DNA of 64,000 bases from assembly GCA_046294845.1 (NCBI GenBank), contig JBKBNU010000001.1, forward strand, positions 1,984,001 through 2,048,000. The letters are read 5' to 3'. Under the pieces are notes generated by a model. That model was not told the DNA's origin, ran no database searches, and saw nothing but the letters and a program-made list of their open reading frames with translations. Every line of letters begins with the position of its first letter. Positions within the stretch are counted from its first letter, which is position 1. Source of the stretch: Micavibrio_C sp046294845. GTDB taxonomy: Bacteria > Pseudomonadota > Alphaproteobacteria > Micavibrionales > Micavibrionaceae. A program made the translations under genes and the position numbers. Positions 42,254 to 51,228 of this stretch are shown piece by piece.

Positions 42254-42877
42254 ATGAAAATGAGCAAATCATTCGAACAAGAATTAATGGAATTGATCCT
42301 TAAGGAGATGAGCGCTCCCCTTTTGGAAGACATCCCCGTAGAGTTTGAACATGGCGTATTAAGGGCCTGCTTTAACAAAATGGGCCGCGGCGCGGGCCTC
42401 TCCTCTGCAAAGGCATCTTGGTTGCATAATAACTTCGGTGGCCTCGACATCGTTAAAGGAACCGTGCAATTCACAGCCGCTCTGCCCCAAGCATATGACC
42501 TGCAGCCAACAAAACATAAAGGACAAACAAGAACAGCCCCGCACGGCAGGCTGCAGCTAAAGCCTTTACGTCTTCAGGCAAAGGGCCTAACCGCCGTCGA
42601 TGCCTTAGGAAAGCTCTATGAAAATATCATGGCGCTAAATACAGGATGGGATCATGAGGTACTGGTTTACAGACCCAAACAGGGCCAGAATCCGGAAATT
42701 CTGATCCCCGGAAAAACCTATTCATGCATCCAGCACGAAGACCCTGTGCACGATCACGACTCAGCAGATTTAATTGATTTTACAATCAAGCCCATTACGC
42801 CACGCATCCAGCGTGTCGGCAAGTTGCCGTTTGAAGTCAATCACGTCCACATCATGAGCCGTAAACTGGCCCCCTGA
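42254..42877 (+). CDS. Hypothetical protein
   Basis: A 207-residue soluble protein. The N terminus is helical and acidic (KSFEQELMELILKEMSAPLLEDI is split by short turns); the middle has basic and Gly-rich segments, and the C terminus includes HEDPVHDHDSADLIDF. No family is recognised. It is a single-gene unit with its own promoter and is convergent with trpS (7 bp gap). Confidence 0.7.
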   Translation: MKMSKSFEQELMELILKEMSAPLLEDIPVEFEHGVLRACFNKMGRGAGLSSAKASWLHNNFGGLDIVKGTVQFTAALPQAYDLQPTKHKGQTRTAPHGRLQLKPLRLQAKGLTAVDALGKLYENIMALNTGWDHEVLVYRPKQGQNPEILIPGKTYSCIQHEDPVHDHDSADLIDFTIKPITPRIQRVGKLPFEVNHVHIMSRKLAP

Positions 42878-42884
42878 GGCTACT

Positions 42885-43895
42885 TTAGACCGCCTTCCAA
42901 AAACCCATAATATCCATGGTTTCGCGAATAATCGGGCGCGCAATCTCGTCCGCCTGCTCTGCCCCGTCCTTCAGGATACGGTCAATCTTTTCCGGATGCG
43001 CCAGAAGATCACTCATACGCTCTGTGATCGGTGATAAATGAGCAACGGCCAAATCAGCCAACGCGGGCTTAAAAACAGACCATTGCTGGCCTGCAAACTC
43101 TTTCAAGACATCCGCCTTTGTACGCCCCGATATGGCGGCATAAATCGTTACCAGATTATCGGCCCCTGCACGCTCTGCCAGTTCCTTAACGTCATCAGGC
43201 AGCGGCAAGGCATCGGTTTGTGCCTTCTTGATTTTCGAAGCGATTTTCTCGGCATCATCCGTCAGATTGATACGGGAGTTATCAGATTCATCCGACTTGC
43301 TCATCTTCTTGGTACCGTCTTTTAATGACATCACGCGTGTGGCCTCACCCAAAATTTGCGGCTCGGGCTGCGGGAAGTGATCGACTTTATATCTTGTGTT
43401 AAAGGTCGATGCGATTTCGCGTGCCAGCTCCAGATGTTGCTTTTGGTCTTCGCCCACAGGAACATGCGTGGCCTTGTACGCCAGAATATCCGCTGCCATC
43501 AGTACCGGATAAGAGAATAATCCCAAGCCGGCACGCTCGCTGTTTTTGCCTACCTTATCCTTGAACTGGGTCATGCGCTCAAGCTTGCCCATCTGTGTGA
43601 TGGTCGCCAGCAACCACATTAATTGCGAATGCGCGGGAACAGCAGATTGCGGAAAAATAATCGCCTTGTCGGGATCAATACCGGCTGCAATATAGGCAGC
43701 CGCAATTTCACGTGTGGCTTGCGCCAGCTTTTCTGGTTCCTGCGGCACTGTGATCGCGTGCAGATCAACAACGCAGAACATACATTCATCACCCTGCTTT
43801 TGCAGCTCAACCCAATTTTTAAGCGCACCCAGATAGTTACCCAAGTGCAGGTTATTTGTCGGCTGCATGCCTGAAAAGATGCGTTTACGCGTCAT
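42885..43895 (-). CDS. trpS: Tryptophanyl-tRNA synthetase
   Basis: A 336-residue class I synthetase. The HIGH-like motif is LHLGNYLG (about 14-21) and the KMSKS loop is KKMSKSDES. It charges tRNA-Trp. The start at 43895 gives the normal length and is 4 bp downstream of the murJ stop, so the two share an operon. Confidence 0.96.
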   Translation of the reverse strand: MTRKRIFSGMQPTNNLHLGNYLGALKNWVELQKQGDECMFCVVDLHAITVPQEPEKLAQATREIAAAYIAAGIDPDKAIIFPQSAVPAHSQLMWLLATITQMGKLERMTQFKDKVGKNSERAGLGLFSYPVLMAADILAYKATHVPVGEDQKQHLELAREIASTFNTRYKVDHFPQPEPQILGEATRVMSLKDGTKKMSKSDESDNSRINLTDDAEKIASKIKKAQTDALPLPDDVKELAERAGADNLVTIYAAISGRTKADVLKEFAGQQWSVFKPALADLAVAHLSPITERMSDLLAHPEKIDRILKDGAEQADEIARPIIRETMDIMGFWKAV

Positions 43896-43899
43896 CTTC

Positions 43900-45441
43900 T
43901 TATCCTCGTTTAAAATATTTCTTGATATCATGAAGTTTAATTGCGCCGGTAAGGGTCACGGCCAGACCATAGGTGATTACGCCCGCCAGAATGAGCGCCA
44001 CCAGAGCCAAGATTTGATGAAACGTGCCATCATTAAAAAAGTCCTTCAGTAGAAGGCCCACTATAGACACGACAACCGCCATCAGTCCAGATGAAAAAAT
44101 CATGCGCGGCGCCACATATTTCAAACGTTCATCAAAATAAAGGGATTCATGACCCTTCAACTTTTTGTGCAGCATAAAAATATGTATCCACCCTACAAGC
44201 CCTGTTGCAAGCGCTATCCCTACGACCCCCATAAACTGGATCAGACAAAGCGCCAGCAGAATATTACCTATGGTGACAACGATAGAGATTTTAACGGGTG
44301 TCAGCGTATCTTGCTGCGACCAGAATGCCGAAGAATAAACTTTCACCGCGACATAGGCAGGCAGGCCGATAGCATAGCATCCTAAAACCGCCGCCGTGTA
44401 TCCTGTCGCCTCTGCCGTGAAAGCGCCATGCTCAAACAGAACCTTGATAATCGGCTCAGCGGCAAAGAATAATCCGACCGCAGAGGGTATCCCCAGAAAC
44501 AGCGTCACTTCGAGTGCCCTGTTAAAGAGGTTGCGGGCCTCTTCCATACGCCCGGCCGCCAAAGCACGGGAAAGCATTGGCAGCATTGCTGTACCTACGG
44601 CGATCCCCACCATGCTGAGCGGCAACTGGTTCAGCCTGTCCGCATAATAGAGATAAGAGATAGACCCCGAAGCCAGAAACGAGGCCATGATCAGATCGGC
44701 GAACAGATTGATATGAACAACACCGGCGCCAAATATCCCCGGCCCCATCAATTTGAAAAGACGTTTAATGCGGGGTGTAATCGCAGGGCGCTTGAGCTTT
44801 AAACGAAAACCAATCCGCCGCGAACAAACAAACAGCAATAAAAATTGCAAAATTCCCGCAATCGCCACACCCCATGACAAAGCATGTCCGGCAGTCGGAA
44901 ACATATCGGCCACCAAAAGAAAGCCAATCAATGACAAATTGAATAAGACAGGCGCGACGGCAAACGGTGCAAATTTGTCATGGGCATTCATGACCCCGCC
45001 CAGAAGCGAAGTCAGAGATATCAACAGCAGATAAGGAAATGTAATACGCGTCAGTTCAACCGCCAGCGCGAATTTCTGTGGATCATCACGAAAGCCCGGT
45101 GCAATCAAGGAAACAATCAACGGCATGGCAACCATGGCCACGATTGTAAAAACCGTGAGCCCCCATAACATCAAGGCAAAGGCATTATTGGCAAAGACCG
45201 TTGCCTCGTCCTCGCCTTCCTTGGTCAGAACTTCTGCATACAACGGAACGAAAGAAACACTAAAGGCCCCTTCTGCTGTGACACGTCTGAAAAAATTGGG
45301 AAGCTTGAGTGCAACAAAGAAGGCATCGGCTGCTGGCCCCGTACCCAGAACACCTGCCGTCAGCATATCGCGGACAAACCCCGCAATCCGTGAGAGGCCC
45401 GTCATACCGGCTACTGTGGCCATCGCCTTGATTAATTTCAT
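43900..45441 (-). CDS. murJ: Lipid II flippase
   Basis: A 513-residue MOP-family transporter with about 14 membrane spans: GLSRIAGFVRDMLTAG at 15-30, LPNFFRRVTAEGAFSVSFVPLYAE and FADLIMASFLASGSISYLYYADRLNQLPL in two blocks. It flips lipid II across the inner membrane during cell-wall synthesis. It is the first gene of an operon with trpS, divergent from ubiE across 83 bp. Confidence 0.95.
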   Translation of the reverse strand: MKLIKAMATVAGMTGLSRIAGFVRDMLTAGVLGTGPAADAFFVALKLPNFFRRVTAEGAFSVSFVPLYAEVLTKEGEDEATVFANNAFALMLWGLTVFTIVAMVAMPLIVSLIAPGFRDDPQKFALAVELTRITFPYLLLISLTSLLGGVMNAHDKFAPFAVAPVLFNLSLIGFLLVADMFPTAGHALSWGVAIAGILQFLLLFVCSRRIGFRLKLKRPAITPRIKRLFKLMGPGIFGAGVVHINLFADLIMASFLASGSISYLYYADRLNQLPLSMVGIAVGTAMLPMLSRALAAGRMEEARNLFNRALEVTLFLGIPSAVGLFFAAEPIIKVLFEHGAFTAEATGYTAAVLGCYAIGLPAYVAVKVYSSAFWSQQDTLTPVKISIVVTIGNILLALCLIQFMGVVGIALATGLVGWIHIFMLHKKLKGHESLYFDERLKYVAPRMIFSSGLMAVVVSIVGLLLKDFFNDGTFHQILALVALILAGVITYGLAVTLTGAIKLHDIKKYFKRG

Positions 45442-45524
45442 ATTTTGCCTGCCTTGCGGCCTACATTAAAGTCACTTGCACCGGACTGGCAAGTCCTTGT
45501 ATGAAACAAAGACGGAGTAAGAAT

Positions 45525-46283
45525 ATGAAACAGGGCCTCAACCCCGAAAGCGCATGGTTCGGTACACGCCACGTAAAACCGGAAGATAAAGCCGGTCTGG
45601 TACGCGGGGTCTTTGACTCGGTCGCCGACAGCTATGATGTCATGAATGATACGATGTCGCTCGGGATTCACCGTTTGTGGAAAAACCACCTGATCCGCCA
45701 GATCCGTCCACGGGCAGGACTGCATTATCTTGATGTGGCAGGCGGTACAGGCGATATTGCCTTTCGTATACGCAAAGCCGCCGGTGCGGATTGCAAAATC
45801 ACCATCTGTGATATCAATACCGAAATGCTGCGTGTAGGCCGTGACCGCGCTACAAATAAGGGTTGGCTAAACGATTTTGAATGGGTTACGGGCGATGCCG
45901 AGAAGCTGCCCTTACCCGATAACAGTGTTGATGTTTACACGATTGCTTTTGGCTTACGGAATGTTACACGGATCGATAATGCCCTCAAAGACGCCTACCG
46001 TGTCTTAAAGCCGGGGGGGCGTTTCTTCTGTCTGGAGTTCAGCAAGGTAACAGATCCCTTCCTTTCCCATACTTACGAAACCTATTCGGACATCTTTATT
46101 CCCCGCATGGGGCAGCTTATTGCCAAGGATCGCGAGAGCTATCAGTATCTCATTGAAAGTATTAGAAAATTTCCCAAGCAAGCCGAATTGAAAAGCCGGA
46201 TGGGGCAAGCCGGATTTGAAGGTTGCCGTTTTACAAACTTAAACTTTGGAATTGCAGCAATCCACCAAGGCTTCAAATCTTAA
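45525..46283 (+). CDS. ubiE: Demethylmenaquinone/demethoxy-ubiquinone C-methyltransferase
   Basis: A 252-residue SAM methyltransferase: GVFDSVADSYDVMNDTMSLG near 29-48, YLDVAGGTGDIAFRI, ITICDINTEMLRVG, FGLRNVTRIDNALKDAYRVLKPGG and the C-terminal GIAAIHQGFK. It carries out a ring methylation in ubiquinone (and menaquinone) synthesis. The ATG at 45525 follows GGAG; an upstream in-frame ATG at 45501 is less likely. Confidence 0.96.
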   Translation: MKQGLNPESAWFGTRHVKPEDKAGLVRGVFDSVADSYDVMNDTMSLGIHRLWKNHLIRQIRPRAGLHYLDVAGGTGDIAFRIRKAAGADCKITICDINTEMLRVGRDRATNKGWLNDFEWVTGDAEKLPLPDNSVDVYTIAFGLRNVTRIDNALKDAYRVLKPGGRFFCLEFSKVTDPFLSHTYETYSDIFIPRMGQLIAKDRESYQYLIESIRKFPKQAELKSRMGQAGFEGCRFTNLNFGIAAIHQGFKS

Positions 46284-46383
46284 TTCATCCACAGGTTAAA
46301 CACAATTTTGGTTAGTATCCCCGCTAACCCGTTGCATCTGCCATTATTTTTCCTTATTTATCACATATCTGTATCAGCCAAGG

Positions 46384-46412
46384 AAAGTCCAAGGCTGGAC
46401 TTTTCACTTTTT
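46384..46412 (+). terminator. Terminator after ubiE
   Basis: AAAGTCC and GGACTTT form a 7-bp stem with a 6-nt loop followed by TCACTTTTTT. It lies 100 bp after ubiE and 28 bp before the Ala-rich gene, so it could also be an attenuator in that gene's leader. Confidence 0.65.
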
Positions 46413-46439
46413 TACTTTCCGTGAATTCAGGGGAAACAA

Positions 46440-46925
46440 ATGAACAACATCATCCGCAATATTACACCCGCTGTGGCCGTTATGGTTGCAGGTCTCGCAG
46501 GCGCCTACCTCGTATACGACAATTTCTTCAGCACAAAGCAAGCCGGCGTAGCCGTTGCTTCTATCGCTCCTGCTGCTGGCGAAGTTTCTGAAGAAAGCAT
46601 TATTCTGGCTGAAAACACCGCTATGGAAGCCGCTCCGGCTGCTACTGAAGCTGTTGCTGGTGAAGCTATGGAAGCTGCTCCGGCTGCTGCTGAAGCTGTT
46701 GCTGGTGAAGCTATGGAAGCTGCTCCGGCTCCTGATTGCGCTGCTCTCGATGCCGCTGCTACAGCTGCTATGGGCACAGCCGATGCTGAAGCCACACAAA
46801 AAGCAGCCGCTGACTGTCATGCTGCTGCTACAGCAACAGACGCAGCTCCAGCTGCTACAGACGCTGCTGTTGAAGGTGCCGCTGACGCTGCACACGAAGC
46901 AACAGAAGGCCACGAGCAACACTAA
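46440..46925 (+). CDS. Alanine-rich membrane-anchored repeat protein
   Basis: A 161-residue protein with one N-terminal membrane span (about 9-27, start MNNIIRNITPAVAVMVAG). The rest is rich in Ala, Glu, Thr and Pro; a 15-residue unit (AMEAAPAA.EAVAGE) occurs twice in tandem with a partial third, matching a 45-bp DNA repeat at 46620-46730. Two Cys in the C-terminal half. It is probably extended and periplasmic. Function unknown. A terminator follows before dut. Confidence 0.7.
   Translation: MNNIIRNITPAVAVMVAGLAGAYLVYDNFFSTKQAGVAVASIAPAAGEVSEESIILAENTAMEAAPAATEAVAGEAMEAAPAAAEAVAGEAMEAAPAPDCAALDAAATAAMGTADAEATQKAAADCHAAATATDAAPAATDAAVEGAADAAHEATEGHEQH
46620..46730 (+). repeat. 45-bp tandem repeat in the Ala-rich gene
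   Basis: Units at 46620-46664 and 46665-46709 differ at only a few positions, and a partial third copy begins at 46710. Copies in frame, so variation in copy number would keep the frame open. Confidence 0.85.
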
Positions 46926-46964
46926 TACAAGGCTCGACCTTTCTCACGGAATTGTCTAGGATGG

Positions 46965-46995
46965 CCCCGCTGGCAACAGCGGGGTTATCTTTTTA
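46965..46995 (+). terminator. Terminator after the Ala-rich gene
   Basis: CCCCGCTG and CAGCGGGG form an 8-bp perfect stem closed by a GCAA tetraloop and followed by TTATCTTTTT, 40 bp after the stop codon and before dut. Confidence 0.9.
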
Positions 46996-47026
46996 TAGAC
47001 TGATCAAAATGGCAGGAGCACACAAC

Positions 47027-47479
47027 ATGGACAACGTTAAAGTCGCACTCAATACACTTCCCCATGCCGAAGGCATTCCCCTGCCCGCTTATGCAACAGA
47101 ACAATCAGCCGGTATGGATTTGTGCGCGGCTATCGAAGCGCCGATCACATTGACACCAGGGGCCCGCACGTTGGTACCCACAGGTCTGGCGATTGCCCTG
47201 CCCGCTGGCTTCGAAGCTCAGGTGCGCCCGCGTTCGGGTCTGGCCCTTAAAAATGGTGTAACCGTCCTGAATAGCCCCGGCACAGTTGATGCCGATTATC
47301 GTGGTGAGGTGAAAGTAATTCTGGCCAATCTGGGGACCGAACCTTTTACAATCGAACGTGGTATGCGGATTGCCCAGATGGTGATTGCCCGTCACAGCAC
47401 AGCCACATGGGAAATTGTTGAAACCCTTGATGAAACAGCCCGTGGCGCCGGTGGTTTTGGTTCCACAGGCACACGCTAA
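47027..47479 (+). CDS. dut: dUTP pyrophosphatase
   Basis: A 150-residue trimeric dUTPase. Its five family motifs are visible: AGMDLCAAI, RPRSGLALKNGV, LNSPGTVDADYRGE, RIAQMVIAR and GAGGFGSTG. It hydrolyses dUTP to dUMP and pyrophosphate. The ATG at 47027 has GGCAGGAG upstream; in-frame ATGs further up are outside the family length. Confidence 0.97.
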   Translation: MDNVKVALNTLPHAEGIPLPAYATEQSAGMDLCAAIEAPITLTPGARTLVPTGLAIALPAGFEAQVRPRSGLALKNGVTVLNSPGTVDADYRGEVKVILANLGTEPFTIERGMRIAQMVIARHSTATWEIVETLDETARGAGGFGSTGTR

Positions 47480-47553
47480 AGTCCCCATTTTAAAAGGGGA
47501 AAAGCCCCCATACAGGTCTTCCCCCTTTCCCTCAATTATCGTAAAGTCAGGGC

Positions 47554-50268
47554 ATGTCACAAACAGCCCTGAAAGAAGCCGCCAAATCGGCGGATGCCTT
47601 CATTGCCGAAGGCCATACCCCCATGATGGCCCAATATCATGCTGTCAAAGCGCAATATCCTGACTGCCTTTTATTCTATCGCATGGGCGATTTTTACGAG
47701 TTATTCTTCAATGATGCCCTTACCGCTTCAGCCATTTTGGATATAACCCTGACCAAGCGCGGCAAAACACAGGGTGAAGAAATTCCGATGTGCGGCGTGC
47801 CCTTTCATTCATATGAAGGCTATATGGCGCGCCTGATCCGTGCGGGACACAAGGTTGCCATCTGCGAGCAAACCGAAACACCCGAACAAGCCAAAAAGCG
47901 CGCCGGATCAAAGGCACTCGTGAACCGCGATGTTATACGTGTGATCACCCAAGGCACACTGACCGAAGAAGGTCTGCTCGATGCCCGCAGCAATAATTAT
48001 TTGGCGGCTCTCGCCGATGTCGGCGGTCAATATGGCCTTTCATGGCTTGAAATCTCCACCGGCGAATTTTTGGTACAGCCTGTACTGGAAAAAGATTTGG
48101 CAATGGCTTTGGGCCGCATCAGTGCCAGCGAATTACTATTGCCGGAGCGCCTGACCCAAAAAGAAAATTTGTTTGAATTATGGGGTCTTTGGCGCGAAAC
48201 TATTACGACACAGCCTTCCAGCCTGTTTGATAGCGACAATGCACGCCAGCGTCTGGAGGACTTATTCGGTGTGGGAACACTAGAATCCTTCGGCAGTTTC
48301 AGCCGTGCGGAAATTGCCGCCGCCGGTGCGTTGATCGACTACATCAATCGCACACAAAAAGGGAAAATCCCGCACCTGGCCCGTCCGCGACAGATGACCG
48401 CGCAAGGCATCATGGAAATCGATCTGGCTACGCGGCGCAATCTTGAAATTCTGCGTACGCTATCCGGTGAGAAAAACGGATCGTTGCTGGCCGCAATTGA
48501 TCGCACTATTACTCCTTCGGGGGCTCGTATGCTGCAAGCCCGCCTTTCAGCTCCGCTCTGTGATGTAGCCCCCCTGCAAAATCGCCTTGATGAAGTTGAG
48601 GCCCTCGCCAAGAATAATCGTCTGCGCGAAACAGTCCGCACAACTTTGAAGCAGGTTCCCGATATGGAACGGGCCTTGGCGCGCCTGACCGTTGGGCGCG
48701 GCGGCCCGCGTGATCTCGGTATGATCCGTGAAGGTTTGAAACAAACCGATATTCTACGGGCCTTGCTTGTTGATGCGCAGGAAGACTCTTTGGACAATAT
48801 CAGCAAAAACCTGCAACAAAGGCCTGTTACACAAGATCTTGCGGACCGTCTGTGTGAAGCCTTATCCGATGACCTCCCCTTCCTTGAACGGGATGGCGGC
48901 TTTATCCGCAAAGGTTATAACGCCCGCCTTGATGAATTGAGGATGATGCGTGATGACAGCCGCCGTTTGATTGCGGCCTTGCAAACACGTTATCAGCAAG
49001 ACACGAAAATTGATGCGCTCAAGATCACCTACAACAATATTCTGGGCTATTTCATCGAAGTCCCCAGCCGCAGCGCCGATAAATTGCTGGTTCGCAAAGG
49101 GGAAGAAAACAGCACCGACAACCCCTTCATTCATCGCCAGACCATGGCGAATGCCATGCGCTTTACCACACCGGAACTGGCCGAACTGGAACGTGATATT
49201 GCAAGCGCCAGTGACAAGGCCACAGGCATTGAGCTTGAACTCTTTTCCCAGATAGTGAGCGCCGTCAATCAACGTTCCGAAGACATCGGCCAGCATGCCC
49301 GCGCGATAGCAGCTCTTGATATCGCCGCCGGCTTTGCCGAACTTGCCATTGAACAAAACTATGTACGCCCCGTGATTGATAACAGTCTGACTTTTGATAT
49401 CAGTAAAGGCCGCCATCCGGTCGTCGAGCAAGTCTTGCGCAAGAATGAAGGGCATGAATTCGTACCCAATGATTGCGACCTTGGGCCACAAGAACGCCTG
49501 TGGCTCCTGACCGGCCCCAACATGGCGGGTAAATCGACATTTTTGCGTCAAAATGCCCTGATTGTTTTGATGGCCCAAACCGGTAGCTTTGTTCCGGCAG
49601 CAGCCGCGCATATCGGATTGGTCGATCGTTTGTTCAGCCGTGTCGGCGCCTCGGATGATCTCGCCCGTGGCCGCTCAACCTTTATGGTAGAGATGGTTGA
49701 AACTGCCACCATCCTTAATCAGGCGACGGCACGCTCCCTCGTTATCCTTGATGAAATCGGGCGCGGCACAGCAACCTTTGACGGTCTTTCGATTGCATGG
49801 GCCTGTGTCGAACAACTGCACGAGGTCAATCGCTGCCGTTCTTTGTTCGCAACTCATTATCATGAGCTGACAGCGCTGCAAAACCGCCTGCCGGCTTTGT
49901 CCTGCCATGCGATGCAGGTCAAGGAATGGAAAGGTGATATTGTTTTCCTGCACGAAGTGGGTAAAGGGGCGGCTGACCGTTCGTATGGTATTCATGTAGC
50001 CCGCTTGGCGGGATTGCCCGCTGCCGTGATCAGCCGCGCCGAAGATGTCTTAAAGACCCTCGAGAAGGGTGAACACAGCGCCACAGTAACAAAGCTCGTG
50101 GACGATCTTCCCCTTTTCACAGCCCAGCCTGCCGCCAACGCTCAACCCAAAATATCGCCGTTGCAAGCGCGTCTGACAGGCATAAACCCCGACGCCTTAA
50201 GTCCGCGCGAAGCCCTTGATATCCTTTATGAACTTAAGAAGATTGCGCAGGATCAAGACCATAACTAA
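47554..50268 (+). CDS. mutS: DNA mismatch repair protein MutS
   Basis: A 904-residue MutS. N-terminal mismatch-recognition motif FYRMGDFYELF (about 35-45), an ABC-type ATPase with TGPNMAGKST near residue 650, DEIGRGTATFDGLSIAWA and ATHYHELTAL. It recognises mismatches and small loops and starts repair with MutL. The gene is intact and at standard length. It sits 75 bp after dut. Confidence 0.97.
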   Translation: MSQTALKEAAKSADAFIAEGHTPMMAQYHAVKAQYPDCLLFYRMGDFYELFFNDALTASAILDITLTKRGKTQGEEIPMCGVPFHSYEGYMARLIRAGHKVAICEQTETPEQAKKRAGSKALVNRDVIRVITQGTLTEEGLLDARSNNYLAALADVGGQYGLSWLEISTGEFLVQPVLEKDLAMALGRISASELLLPERLTQKENLFELWGLWRETITTQPSSLFDSDNARQRLEDLFGVGTLESFGSFSRAEIAAAGALIDYINRTQKGKIPHLARPRQMTAQGIMEIDLATRRNLEILRTLSGEKNGSLLAAIDRTITPSGARMLQARLSAPLCDVAPLQNRLDEVEALAKNNRLRETVRTTLKQVPDMERALARLTVGRGGPRDLGMIREGLKQTDILRALLVDAQEDSLDNISKNLQQRPVTQDLADRLCEALSDDLPFLERDGGFIRKGYNARLDELRMMRDDSRRLIAALQTRYQQDTKIDALKITYNNILGYFIEVPSRSADKLLVRKGEENSTDNPFIHRQTMANAMRFTTPELAELERDIASASDKATGIELELFSQIVSAVNQRSEDIGQHARAIAALDIAAGFAELAIEQNYVRPVIDNSLTFDISKGRHPVVEQVLRKNEGHEFVPNDCDLGPQERLWLLTGPNMAGKSTFLRQNALIVLMAQTGSFVPAAAAHIGLVDRLFSRVGASDDLARGRSTFMVEMVETATILNQATARSLVILDEIGRGTATFDGLSIAWACVEQLHEVNRCRSLFATHYHELTALQNRLPALSCHAMQVKEWKGDIVFLHEVGKGAADRSYGIHVARLAGLPAAVISRAEDVLKTLEKGEHSATVTKLVDDLPLFTAQPAANAQPKISPLQARLTGINPDALSPREALDILYELKKIAQDQDHN

Positions 50269-50327
50269 TCCTTGAAAAAGCGCTCCGCCCCGCTTATAAA
50301 GGGCTAACCTCGCTTATAGCTTCCTAA

Positions 50328-50417
50328 GGACAGGTGGCAGAGAGGTTGAATGCGCCGGTCTCGAAAACCGGTATGGGTGCAAGCCCATCGAGGGTTCGAA
50401 TCCCTCCCTGTCCGCCA
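50328..50417 (+). tRNA. tRNA-Ser (anticodon CGA)
   Basis: A 90-nt class II tRNA: acceptor GGACAGG with CCTGTCC, anticodon arm CCGGT-CTCGAAA-ACCGG with CGA, a long variable arm (ATGGGTGC-AAGCCCAT) and T loop TTCGAAT, with CCA encoded. Reads UCG serine codons. The next gene to its right, on the other strand, is truncated close to the tRNA 3' end. Confidence 0.97.
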
Positions 50418-50442
50418 TTTAGTCTGGGATTTATCCCATAGA

Positions 50443-50805
50443 TCACGAAACGCGGCGCTGCAGCACCTCTACCCGAACCAGAAGCTCGGCAAAGGCGAAA
50501 GGTTTCACTAGATAATCATCACCCCCGGCACGCAGCCCCATGATACGGTCATCCACCTCGCCCAGTGCGCTCAGGATCAGCGCCGGCGTTTTGACCCCCG
50601 CCCCACGCAACGTGCGTATGATCGTCAAGCCATCCAGTTCCGGCAGCATCCGATCAACGATCATGACGTCATATGATTCCGTCGTCGCCATGAACAGCCC
50701 ATCCTTGCCGGTGGTCGCCACGTCGACTATATGCCCTGCTTCCTTCATTCCTTTGGCGATGTAGGCGCAGACATCTTTCTCATCTTCGATGATCAATAAT
50801 CGCAT
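50443..50805 (-). pseudogene. Response regulator lacking an output domain (probably truncated)
   Basis: A 120-residue receiver domain: LLIIEDEKDV, phosphoacceptor D51 in IVDRMLPELDG and K101 in LVKPFAFAELLVRV. The N terminus matches OmpR/QseB-type regulators closely, but the frame stops after LQRRVS, exactly where the DNA-binding half should begin. It could be a free-standing CheY-like protein, but truncation next to the tRNA-Ser 3' end (25 bp away) suggests a scar of integration or deletion. Confidence 0.6.
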
Positions 50806-50826
50806 ATAAAGTACCTCAAATATCAC

Positions 50827-51228
50827 TCATACAGCGATATAACGTTAATCCGATAAAATTTATAAGTATTTTTTCCAGATTCCATCTTATCAGTACCTGA
50901 TATTTTTGTGCATACCTCGTGAGAAACTCTTAGAATATTGGTAAAATCAATATTTTGAAGATTTGCAGTATAGAAAACAGAAGAAAAAACAAGAGAATTC
51001 TCATAATTTCTCCTGTCTAGTAGATCCCTGTGCAAAATCTTGTCAAATGCTAAGAAGAGAACCTAAATCAAATTTATGCTATTTGTCTGGAAAACTAGAG
51101 ACCATAGAGTCCAGCTTTAATAACATCCGTTTTTAAATAAAATATATTCATTACAAAAATCTCTCGCATCATGACCGTAGGTGTCATTGACCGATTTGAA
51201 CTGATCCATATCACCGTTCACCCGAAAG
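50827..51228. other. AT-rich gene-poor region with degraded sequence
   Basis: About 400 bp without a convincing gene. The 70-codon open frame at 50823-51035 lacks any recognisable domain. The right part (51140-51225, minus strand) contains a GGDEF-domain fragment. The stretch is markedly AT-rich and looks like a remnant left by decay. Confidence 0.55.
51140..51225 (-). pseudogene. GGDEF-domain (diguanylate cyclase) remnant
   Basis: In one minus-strand frame a short peptide reads NGDMDQFKSVNDTYGHDA, the conserved segment just before the GGDEF motif in diguanylate cyclases (usual form: D-x-D-x-F-K-x-x-N-D-x-x-G-H-x-x-G-D). The Gly-Asp after it reads Arg-Asp, and no further domain follows. The remainder of the enzyme is absent, so it is a fragment. 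Confidence 0.65.

Noticed and set aside
46555..46959. 134-codon Leu-rich frame over the Ala-rich gene
   Set aside because: It is the +1 shadow of the repeat gene; Leu runs come from frame-shifted GCT repeats.
48862..49611. 249-codon minus-strand frame opposite mutS
   Set aside because: Covers conserved mutS sequence and has no independent support.
50823..51035. 70-codon minus-strand frame upstream of the truncated response regulator
   Set aside because: No ribosome binding site, AT-rich random-looking translation and no domain; treated as part of the degraded region.
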